From positions 1 to 44,049 of the forward strand of contig NZ_FZOR01000057.1 of the NCBI RefSeq assembly GCF_900188445.1: DNA of 44,049 nucleotides. The letters run 5' to 3'. Shown in pieces: positions 16,485 to 23,964 of the stretch. Within the stretch, counting starts at the first letter, position 1. Every line of letters starts with the position of its first letter. Made by a program: the position numbers and the translations under genes. The DNA comes from Actinomadura meyerae (GTDB lineage Bacteria > Actinomycetota > Actinomycetes > Streptosporangiales > Streptosporangiaceae). A model generated the notes under the pieces. It was not told where the DNA came from. It saw only the letters and a program-made list of their open reading frames with translations, and searched no databases.

Positions 16485-18254
16485 ATGACCGAGGCACCCA
16501 TCCACCAGATCGAGTTCCGCTGGGACCCCGACTACGACCTCACCGGCATCGCCTGGTCGTTCGAGTCGCGGACCCAGTTCGACAGCTGGAACACCCGGTT
16601 GAAGAAGCACGCCGGAGTGTCGGCGCGGGGCCGGACGGCGGCGGCGGAGGCGCCGTCCAGCGCCGTCTACCTCACCTACCCGGACGGCATGGCGGCGCTC
16701 ATCCTGCGCAGCGTCGATCCGCGGGCGATGAGCCCGGCAAACGCGGCATCCGGCGCGGCCAGGGGAGCGGGTGCGGACCGCCTGCACCTGGTGGCGCGCG
16801 CGCTCATCGGGCTCGGCACGACGCTGACCCCCGATGTCGCGATGCTCATCGCGGCCTCCGACCCGCGCGGCATCTTCAACCGGCTGCCGGGCCAGGTCGG
16901 CCGCGGCGCCCCGCTGCCGCCGATGAGCTTCAGCCACCTGATCCAGAACGCGGTCGGATCCGAGCACCTCGAACGGCGGGCCCAGCGCGCGCCGGGGCTC
17001 GCCCCGCTCCTCGCGGCCGTGCTGGAGGACCCGGCCCGGCCGGTGACGATGATCCTGCCCGCCGAGGAGATCCGCAGCCCGGTCGCGGAGAGCCGCGCGC
17101 TGGCGCTGCTGTGGGCGTCGCGCCGCATCCTGAAGCCGCTGCTCACCGACGCGGACGGGCGGCCCCTCGACGGCTGGCGCGCCGAGTTCTCCACCTGCGA
17201 GGCGCCGCTCACCGGCGGCGACGGGCGGGCCGAGCCGGCCGTGGCGTTCCGCGAGCGGGGGCTGGACGGGCCGCCGATGCACGAGGGGCCGCGCGAGGTC
17301 CGGCCCGGCGACCCCGCCGCGCCGCAGGGCGACCTGTCCGCCGTCGCGGGGCTGCTCGCGGACGCCTACGCCGCGTTCGGCGACGACGCCGCGCGGCTCG
17401 TCCGGCCCGTCGTGCGGGACTGCACGACGCTGCGGGACAAGATCTTCGCCGTCGCGTGCAGCACGGAGATCGCCAGGGCCATCGACCCCGGCAGCGTCCC
17501 CGACGTACGGGAGCCCGTCAGGGCCCCGGCGCACGCGGCGCAGCGGCCGCCCGCGCCCGTCCGGGAGCCGGTTCCGGCCGCCGCCCGGCCCGCGGCTCCG
17601 CCGCCGGAGCCCGTCCGCGCGCCGTCCGAACCCGTCAACGCGCCGTCCGCTCCGGTGCGGCCGCCGGCGCCGCCGCGCGGAGACCCCCATCTCGTCCGGC
17701 TCTACGGGCTGCTCCGCGAGATCACGGCGCCCGCCGGCACCGTCCGCATCACGGACTGGGTCGCCGCGCGCACCGCCCGCGGCGCCGTCCTCGACCGGGA
17801 GGGGTTCTCCAGGGTCCTGCAGATCATGGAGGGCGAGCGATGGTTCGCCGACCGGGTCGCCGGCCTGCCGGGCGGCACCGTCCGGATGGCCGACCTGATG
17901 GAGCCGCTGTTCGCCGCGGGCCTCGGCGACGCGGCGCTGGAGGACTGGCTGCGGCGGGCGCACACCAACGGGGGGCTGCCCCCGGTGATCGCCGACGCGC
18001 TCGGGGTGCTCGCGGCCCGGCTGGAGCCCGACCGCGCCGACTGGCTGGTGGAGCGCTGCCTCGGCTACGCCATCGCCCAGCGCCCGGACGAGGGCGCCGC
18101 CGCGGCGGAACCCGCGCCCGTCGTCCGGCACGAGTCCGCGGTGGCGGCGGCGCTGCTGCTGCCCGGCCGGACACTGCCCGCCGCCGCCATCGGCCTCCTC
18201 GTCTGGACGTGGCCCGCGCTGCTCGCCGTCCTCGCCGTCCTCCGGCTGGCCTGA
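16485..18254 (+). CDS. GAP1-N-like protein without GTPase domain, C-terminal TM
   Basis: 589 residues. The N-terminal part (HQIEFRWDPDYDLTGIAWSF) is paralogous to that of the preceding GTPase, but there is no P-loop or NKxD. A Pro/Ala-rich linker at about 345-405 leads to a helical domain (about 405-550) and a C-terminal hydrophobic segment (about 560-587) that probably anchors it in the membrane. The gene starts two bases after the GTPase stop. A reasonable inference is a membrane-bound partner or regulator of that GTPase. Confidence 0.68.
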   Translation: MTEAPIHQIEFRWDPDYDLTGIAWSFESRTQFDSWNTRLKKHAGVSARGRTAAAEAPSSAVYLTYPDGMAALILRSVDPRAMSPANAASGAARGAGADRLHLVARALIGLGTTLTPDVAMLIAASDPRGIFNRLPGQVGRGAPLPPMSFSHLIQNAVGSEHLERRAQRAPGLAPLLAAVLEDPARPVTMILPAEEIRSPVAESRALALLWASRRILKPLLTDADGRPLDGWRAEFSTCEAPLTGGDGRAEPAVAFRERGLDGPPMHEGPREVRPGDPAAPQGDLSAVAGLLADAYAAFGDDAARLVRPVVRDCTTLRDKIFAVACSTEIARAIDPGSVPDVREPVRAPAHAAQRPPAPVREPVPAAARPAAPPPEPVRAPSEPVNAPSAPVRPPAPPRGDPHLVRLYGLLREITAPAGTVRITDWVAARTARGAVLDREGFSRVLQIMEGERWFADRVAGLPGGTVRMADLMEPLFAAGLGDAALEDWLRRAHTNGGLPPVIADALGVLAARLEPDRADWLVERCLGYAIAQRPDEGAAAAEPAPVVRHESAVAAALLLPGRTLPAAAIGLLVWTWPALLAVLAVLRLA

Positions 18255-18259
18255 CGCCG

Positions 18260-19072
18260 ATGGGCGGACGGCTCGGAGAGCGGTGGAACAGGCGGTGGAG
18301 GGTGCTCGCCGCCTGCTGCGCGGTGGCCGCGCTCGGCGCGGCCGTCCTGCTCGGGGAGCTGGGGCAGGACCGCTCCGGTGACCGGGTCCGCGCGGACGCG
18401 CGGCGGGTCCACTGCCTGTCGGACGCGCGGCGGGCGGAGCTGGTGCGGGTGGCGGTGCGCCTCGGCGCGGCGGCGCCCGGCAGCACCGGCGCGGCGGTGC
18501 GCCCGATGCGCGACGGGAGGCCCGGCGCGCCCCTCACCGCCGACGCCTGGAGCCGCAGGGATCGGGCCGGGTTCGACCGCGCGTGCGCGCCGCTGGCCGT
18601 GCTGACCGGGACGAAGGCGCTGCAGGACCCGCCGCCCGGCCCGCCGCTGTGGCGCCGCGTGCTCACCAACCCGGTGTTCACCCTCGTCCTCGGCGGGCTG
18701 CTCACGGCCGTGACGTCCGCGTCCGCCGCCCGCGCCGTGCGGCGCGAGACCCTCGCCGACCAGCTCAACACGGCGGCGGCCGAGTACCTGAAGGCGGCGC
18801 AGGACGTGCGGCTCGCCCGCACCTGGGAGAACCCGTTGGACGCGGCGGCTCTGGAAGGCCGGAGGGTAGAGCTCGGCGCGGCGATCCTGCGCGCGGGGCT
18901 CCGCGACTCCGACCGGCGGAACCTCGGCGGCCTCCTGGACCGGACGCACCGGGAACTGATCGGCGCGGGGTTCCAGAAGGCGGCGAGCGAGGAGGCGGTC
19001 CGGCGGCTGGAGCACGCACTGAGCCAGGCGGTGCGCGGCGCGCCCGTCCCGGCGGTGGAGGGGCGGCCTTGA
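18260..19072 (+). CDS. Two-TM membrane protein of unknown function
   Basis: 270 residues. TM1 lies at about 14-34 and TM2 at about 136-157. The loop between them, about 100 residues, probably outside the membrane, has two cysteines (HCLSD and RACAPL) that could form a disulfide. The C-terminal about 110 residues are helical with alternating charges and probably cytoplasmic. I recognise no family. The start lies three bases after the previous stop and the end overlaps the next gene. Confidence 0.7.
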   Translation: MGGRLGERWNRRWRVLAACCAVAALGAAVLLGELGQDRSGDRVRADARRVHCLSDARRAELVRVAVRLGAAAPGSTGAAVRPMRDGRPGAPLTADAWSRRDRAGFDRACAPLAVLTGTKALQDPPPGPPLWRRVLTNPVFTLVLGGLLTAVTSASAARAVRRETLADQLNTAAAEYLKAAQDVRLARTWENPLDAAALEGRRVELGAAILRAGLRDSDRRNLGGLLDRTHRELIGAGFQKAASEEAVRRLEHALSQAVRGAPVPAVEGRP

Positions 19073-19932
19073 ACCCTTTCGACGGCTACGGCGACTTCGA
19101 ACCGTGCTGGAAGGGCGCCGACTGCCCCTACCAGCCGCGGGACTTCCTGCGGTTCACCAACGCGCCCGCGCCCCTGCCCCTCGACCACGTCCGGGGCAGC
19201 GTCGTGCTGGTCGCGGGGCCGCCCGGCCACGGCAAGTCGGTCTACGGGCACCGGCTGCTGCACGAGTACCAGGCGCAGGGGCTGACCCCGATCGAGCTCC
19301 TGCCGGCGGGGCCGTTCGAGGGGTGCCTCGCCCGCCGCCGCAGGGTGCTCGGCAAGCTGCGCGCCCAGACCGGCGGCCTGCGCCCCGGCGAGGTCTCCGA
19401 CGCCGAGATCGACGACGCGGCGTGGGCGGACGGCCTGCGCAAGGTGATGGACCACGCCGACCGGAAGCTGGTCGTGCGGCTCCCCGGCGTCATGCAGGGC
19501 ACCACCGGGTCCGGCGACCTGCTCGCCTGGGAGATCTGCCAGTACGCGATGGCGGCCGGGCCGGGCAACCACGTGTTCGTCTACGAGTTCAACGCGGAGG
19601 TCTGGCCGGACGACTGGGACCGCCTGCGCGCGGAGGTCGAGCGGCACCGCGACGCCAAGGTGCGGCTCCGCGTGCTGGAACCGGTCGCACCGGACCAGCT
19701 GCTGGCCGACGCGCAGGCCGTGATGGCCGCGCCGCCCGGTACGGGGGTCACCCTGGACGCCCAGATGTCCGAAGGGCTGCAGTACGTGCTCGGCAAGGAC
19801 CTGCTGCATCCCGCGAGCTTCCGCAGGCTCATGCGGCTGGCGGTCGACCGCGTCATCGCCGAGCAGAGCACCAAGATCACCCTGGGCCACCTGCTGGACC
19901 AGGCCATGCGCATCAAGAAGGAGGCGGCATGA
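19069..19932 (+). CDS. Small P-loop NTPase, first of a pair
   Basis: 287 residues starting with TTG that overlaps the previous stop (TTGA), with GGAGG upstream. An NPF motif opens the protein and a Walker A GPPGHGKS lies at 50-57. A strand ending NHVFVYEFNAEVW may correspond to an acidic Walker B-like region. No DNA-binding or nuclease motif is visible. It is a diverged paralogue of the next gene, with a similar order of P-loop, helical insert and a YEF/FEF strand. The family is not recognised; the role is probably ATP-driven assembly or signalling within this system. Confidence 0.72.
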   Translation: MNPFDGYGDFEPCWKGADCPYQPRDFLRFTNAPAPLPLDHVRGSVVLVAGPPGHGKSVYGHRLLHEYQAQGLTPIELLPAGPFEGCLARRRRVLGKLRAQTGGLRPGEVSDAEIDDAAWADGLRKVMDHADRKLVVRLPGVMQGTTGSGDLLAWEICQYAMAAGPGNHVFVYEFNAEVWPDDWDRLRAEVERHRDAKVRLRVLEPVAPDQLLADAQAVMAAPPGTGVTLDAQMSEGLQYVLGKDLLHPASFRRLMRLAVDRVIAEQSTKITLGHLLDQAMRIKKEAA

Positions 19933-20834
19933 GCACCGGCGCCGCTCCCCTGGCCGACAACCCCTTCCCGGCGCGTCCCCCCGACCTTGGCGCGCACGGG
20001 GCGTCCTGCCCCGGGCCCGAGCTGCGGGACGGGTACATCGCGTTCGCGGACCGCCCCGACCCCCCGGACAGCGACGGCGGGGTGGTCCTCATCGCCGGCC
20101 GCCCCAACCTCGGCAAGTCGGTGCTGGCCCACCGCTGCCTGCACCACTACGAGCGGGCGGGCCGCCTACCGGCCGACCTGTCCGCGCGTCCGGCCGCCGA
20201 TTTCGCCCGGCCGGCGGACTGCCTGGCGCTCATGCGCGGCGCCGACCTGCCCGACGAGTTGCGCGCGGCCCTGCGCGACACGGTGCGCGACCCCCTGCGC
20301 GAGGCGTGGGACCCGGACCCGGTCGAGGCCCACCGCGACCTCGGCCGCGCGCTGGACGGGCGCGCCTTCGCGGCCCGGCTGCCGCGCCCCGACCCCAGCC
20401 TGCGGCCGGAGGCGATCGCCGAGCGGGTGCTCGGCTGCGCGCGCGCGGCGGCCGCGGCGAACGGCAGCGTCTACATCTTCGAGTTCCCGTACTGGGAGGA
20501 GGCCGAGTGGCACCGGGTGCGGGAGATCGTCGGGCGCGGCCCGGACGCGCCGCTGGTCACGGCGGTGCCACTGGAGCCGTTCACCGACCGGGAGCTGATG
20601 GCGTTCCTGCACGCCCGGCTGGGCGGCGCGGAGCGGCTGGGGGCGCTGCTCGACCTCGACCCGGCGGTGCTGCTCCGGGCGCTGGCGCGGCAGCGCGCCA
20701 GCATCAGCCCGAACAACCTGACCTGGTTCAACGTGCTCTGCCACCGGGCGTTCGAGGCCGCGATCGAGTCGCGGGCCGCGCGGGTCGCCGTCCACCACTA
20801 CCTCGCCGCCGCCGTCCGGACCGGTGCGCCGTGA
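19929..20834 (+). CDS. Small P-loop NTPase, second of a pair
   Basis: 301 residues. An NPF motif lies at 11-13 and Walker A GRPNLGKS at 57-64 (GVVLIAGRPNLGKSVLAHRCLHHY), close to the VVLVAGPPGHGKSVYGHRLLHEY of the preceding gene. YIFEFPYWEEAEW mirrors VYEFNAEVW of its paralogue. The ATG overlaps the previous stop (ATGA), indicating coupled translation. The two may form a hetero-oligomer; this is inference from paralogy and adjacency. Confidence 0.72.
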   Translation: MSTGAAPLADNPFPARPPDLGAHGASCPGPELRDGYIAFADRPDPPDSDGGVVLIAGRPNLGKSVLAHRCLHHYERAGRLPADLSARPAADFARPADCLALMRGADLPDELRAALRDTVRDPLREAWDPDPVEAHRDLGRALDGRAFAARLPRPDPSLRPEAIAERVLGCARAAAAANGSVYIFEFPYWEEAEWHRVREIVGRGPDAPLVTAVPLEPFTDRELMAFLHARLGGAERLGALLDLDPAVLLRALARQRASISPNNLTWFNVLCHRAFEAAIESRAARVAVHHYLAAAVRTGAP

Positions 20835-23161
20835 ACCGGCCGGAACCCGGCGGCGCGCCCCGGAGCCGGGCCCGCGACCGGGGGGCCAACCCGTTCCCGA
20901 AGGTGCCGGAGGTGCGGCTCGCCGGCAGCGGCATCACCGTGCACGTGGAGACCGACGCCGTCCGCGACGTCCGGCGCCTCGCGGTCGACTTCCTCACCGC
21001 CCGCCCCGACCTGCGCGGCGACCCGGGCGCGTCCGGGCGGGTCGCGGCGATCCTCGGCGAGTACGGCACCGGCAAGAGCCACCTCGCGTGGAGGCTGCTG
21101 GACGAGCTCTTCCGCAGCGCGGCGGCCCGGCCCGTCCTGCTGGTCGTCTCCGGCCAGCCGCGGGACACCGTCCTGACCCTGCACAGGCGGCTGCTGGCAT
21201 CGCCCGGATCCGGTATCGGCGGCCCGATCCGGCCGGTCGACACCGCCGCCGGGGTGCTGCTGTTCGGCACCGTCGAGAAGATGGTCCGGGACCTGTACGG
21301 CGGGCTGTGGCACGGCAGCGGGGCGGACCCGGACGCGCCGCCGCCCGCCGCGTCCGACGAGCTGCCCGTTGACGAGATGCACCGGCTGCACGAGCGGCTC
21401 ACGGAGATCGCCGAGGGCGACGCGGAGCTGGCCACGGTGCTCGGCCTGGTGTGGCACACGACGGCGGGCGCCGCCGCCTGGCGGTGGCTGTGCGGCGTCG
21501 AGCACCGGCCGGAGGCGGACGCGCGGATGCTCGCCGACCGAGGCGTCCACACCCCGCCCGTCGACCGCGACGACCGGGCGCTGCGCGTACTGCGCGCGCT
21601 GTCGCGGCTGTGCGCCTGGACGGGCGGCCGGATGGCGCTCGTCCTGGACGAGCTGCACCAGATCAGCCCGCGCGGCGGCGACGGCCTCACCGAGGTCGCC
21701 GCGACGCTGATGGACCTGATCGGCTGGGCCGCCGAGACCGGGGCGCTGCTCGCCGTCTGCGGGCTGCTCGACTTCTGGGAGGCGCTCCCGGACTCCGTCC
21801 GGGGCCGGGTGCTCACGCGGATCGTGCCGTCCGGGCTCACCACCCGCCAGATCACGGCGTACATCGCCGAGGCGCGGCACTCAGGCGGGGCCGAGGCGCG
21901 GCACTCAGGCGGGGCCGGGGCGCCGCAGCCCGGCGGCACCGGCGGCGACGATCCGCACCCGTTCACCGGCGACGCCGTGGAAGAGCTGTGGAAGATCACC
22001 GAAGGGCATCCGCGGCGGACCATCACCCTGTGCCACCACGCCTACGAGCGGCGCTCCGCCGGGGGCCTCATCGGCCCGCGGCAGATCCGCGAGGCGAGCC
22101 GGTCGCTGTGCGCGCCGGACACGCCGGACCATGTGCGGACCAAGCTCGCCGGCCGGTGCGCCGAGCTGGGGTATTACGTCGAGCGCGTCCGCCGGCCGGA
22201 GCCGAAGCCGGAGCCGGAGCAGGAGCCGGAGCCGGAGTGGAGTCCGGAGCTGCGGGTCCGCTCGTTGCGGGGCGGCGCCGAGTGCGCGCTGATCATCGCC
22301 GGGCCGGTGGTGTCCGACGAGGAGCGGAACCGGCTGACGCGGCGGGCGAACGCCCTGGCCCGCGGCGCGCCCGGCCGCGACGCCGTCCTGGTGATGGCGG
22401 GGCCGCTGGCCGCCACGTTCGCCGGCGAGCTCGAGCGGGCGTTCACCCGCGTCCTGCACTGGGACTCCGACACCTTCCACGACGACCTCGCCGCGACGCT
22501 GCACTCCCGCCTCGCGGTGAGCGAGCGGGAGGGGGTGTACGAGCTGCTGTTCGAGATGCGCCGCGAGATCGCCGCGCTGCGCGTCCCGGCCCCGGCCCCG
22601 CCGCCGCTCCCGGACGCGGGCGCGGCGGCCGGTGAGCGGATCTGGACCGACGCCGACCGGCGCGGCAGGTTCGAGGCCGCGGACCGGCTGTGCCGGCAGG
22701 CGCTCCAGGCCATCGCGATCGCCGACGCCCGGGTGCAGGAGTTCTGGCGGAGCCGGTTCGACGCGGACGCGCGGGGCCTCCCGGTGGCCCGGGCCGAGGC
22801 CCACGGCGACCGGTACGGCGCGATCGGCGAGTTCGTCTTCGGCCCGACGCTCCGGGCGCGCGGCGCGCTGGCGTTCCTCGACGACATCGTGCGGGCGTTC
22901 CTGGCCCGGATCGCGGACATGCTGGCCGACGACACGATGACGCTGCCGCAGATCCACGCCCGGCTGCGGCCGCTGCACCAGCGGGTCGACCACGCGGTGG
23001 ACGCGGTGATCCGCAAGTACCCGGACGAGCGCGACGATCCGGGCAATGCCGTGGGGCGGCTGCTCGGCGTCGACGGCCGCATGCTCGACCAGCACCTGCG
23101 CGGGCTCGGCACGACCGTCTACAGCGTCATCGTCGCTCCGGGCGGTGGGGCGGCCCGATGA
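20831..23161 (+). CDS. Large AAA/STAND-like ATPase
   Basis: 776 residues. An NPF motif is at 20-22, Walker A GEYGTGKS at 76-83, and Walker B VLDELHQI with Asp273-Glu274. The GEYGTGKSH form is typical of ATPases found in phage-defence and DNA-processing systems. Downstream are a helical lid-like region, a Pro/Glu-rich linker (about 455-475), a domain with a LIIAGPVVSDEE strand, and a C-terminal helical domain of about 170 residues. GTG 20831 overlaps the previous stop. With its intact Walker motifs it is probably the active ATPase of the three. Confidence 0.75.
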   Translation: MNRPEPGGAPRSRARDRGANPFPKVPEVRLAGSGITVHVETDAVRDVRRLAVDFLTARPDLRGDPGASGRVAAILGEYGTGKSHLAWRLLDELFRSAAARPVLLVVSGQPRDTVLTLHRRLLASPGSGIGGPIRPVDTAAGVLLFGTVEKMVRDLYGGLWHGSGADPDAPPPAASDELPVDEMHRLHERLTEIAEGDAELATVLGLVWHTTAGAAAWRWLCGVEHRPEADARMLADRGVHTPPVDRDDRALRVLRALSRLCAWTGGRMALVLDELHQISPRGGDGLTEVAATLMDLIGWAAETGALLAVCGLLDFWEALPDSVRGRVLTRIVPSGLTTRQITAYIAEARHSGGAEARHSGGAGAPQPGGTGGDDPHPFTGDAVEELWKITEGHPRRTITLCHHAYERRSAGGLIGPRQIREASRSLCAPDTPDHVRTKLAGRCAELGYYVERVRRPEPKPEPEQEPEPEWSPELRVRSLRGGAECALIIAGPVVSDEERNRLTRRANALARGAPGRDAVLVMAGPLAATFAGELERAFTRVLHWDSDTFHDDLAATLHSRLAVSEREGVYELLFEMRREIAALRVPAPAPPPLPDAGAAAGERIWTDADRRGRFEAADRLCRQALQAIAIADARVQEFWRSRFDADARGLPVARAEAHGDRYGAIGEFVFGPTLRARGALAFLDDIVRAFLARIADMLADDTMTLPQIHARLRPLHQRVDHAVDAVIRKYPDERDDPGNAVGRLLGVDGRMLDQHLRGLGTTVYSVIVAPGGGAAR
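21869..21916 (+). repeat. 24-bp direct repeat, two perfect copies
   Basis: Two identical 24-bp units (21869-21892, 21893-21916) each encode E-A-R-H-S-G-G-A inside the AAA-like ATPase, in a stretch that looks like a surface loop. Confidence 0.88.
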
Positions 23162-23964
23162 GCTACCGCACGGTCATGGCCGCCGACCTCCAGGGCTACG
23201 GGGACGCGCCGCAGAACGTCCAGGAACTGCTCCAGCGCAACCTCGTGGAGTCCCTGCGGGAGGCGGCCCGCAACAGCGGCCTGGACGCCGCGCGGTGGAC
23301 GGAGCAGGGCAGCGGCGACGGGCTGCTGATGGTCCTCCCGCACGAGGTGTCCATCGAGGTGCTCGTGGGACGGTTCGTCCGCGAGCTGAACGGGGAGCTG
23401 CGCGGCCGGAACCGGCTGGCGGCCCCTCGGGCGCGGACCCGGATGCGGCTCGCGATCCACCACGGGCCCGCCGCCGAGGTCGCCAACGGCTTCAGCGGGA
23501 CGGCGCCGGTCGCGGTGACGCGGCTGTGCGGCTGCGGCCCGCTGCGGGCCGCGCTGGACCGGGCGGACACCGCCCTCGGCGTGATCGTGTCCGAGCTGGT
23601 CTTCCGGGACTCGGTCGAGGCGGGCATGACCTCGCTGGAACCGGGGGAGCTGCGGCGCGTCCGGGTGGAGCGGCTGGACGGCGGCCGCGACGGCCACGGC
23701 TGGTTCTGGCTCCCCGGCGGCCCCGACCCGCACACCCTCGACCTCCCCGACGGCCTCGACCGCTCCGATGGCCTCGACCGCTCTGCCGCCGCCTCCGAGG
23801 AGAGCGCGCCGCCCTCGGGACACGGCGACAACCCGCGACCCGAGCCCCCGCCCGCGCAGACCCCGCCCGCGCAGCCGCCGGGGTCCGTCCACGTCGAGAT
23901 GGTCAACGCGCGCACCTACATCCGCGGTGACCAGCACAACCACAACTACGGAGGCCGTCCATGA
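23158..23964 (+). CDS. Cyclase-homology protein with C-terminal amyloid-like motif
   Basis: 268 residues. Residues 1-190 are a class III cyclase-homology domain: MAADLQGYG with Asp10, GSGDGLLMVLP with Asp54, and Arg122 (VAVTRL). The adenine-selecting Lys is replaced by Gln50, as in the gene at 3659. A disordered Asp/Ser/Pro linker (about 195-245) leads to the last residues, with Y-I-R-G-D-Q-H-N at 254-261 and H-N-Y following. The next protein carries almost the same motif near its N-terminus. ATG 23158 overlaps the previous stop. The arrangement suggests an effector or signal enzyme recruited by its neighbour through homotypic beta stacking; this is inference. Confidence 0.72.
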   Translation: MSYRTVMAADLQGYGDAPQNVQELLQRNLVESLREAARNSGLDAARWTEQGSGDGLLMVLPHEVSIEVLVGRFVRELNGELRGRNRLAAPRARTRMRLAIHHGPAAEVANGFSGTAPVAVTRLCGCGPLRAALDRADTALGVIVSELVFRDSVEAGMTSLEPGELRRVRVERLDGGRDGHGWFWLPGGPDPHTLDLPDGLDRSDGLDRSAAASEESAPPSGHGDNPRPEPPPAQTPPAQPPGSVHVEMVNARTYIRGDQHNHNYGGRP

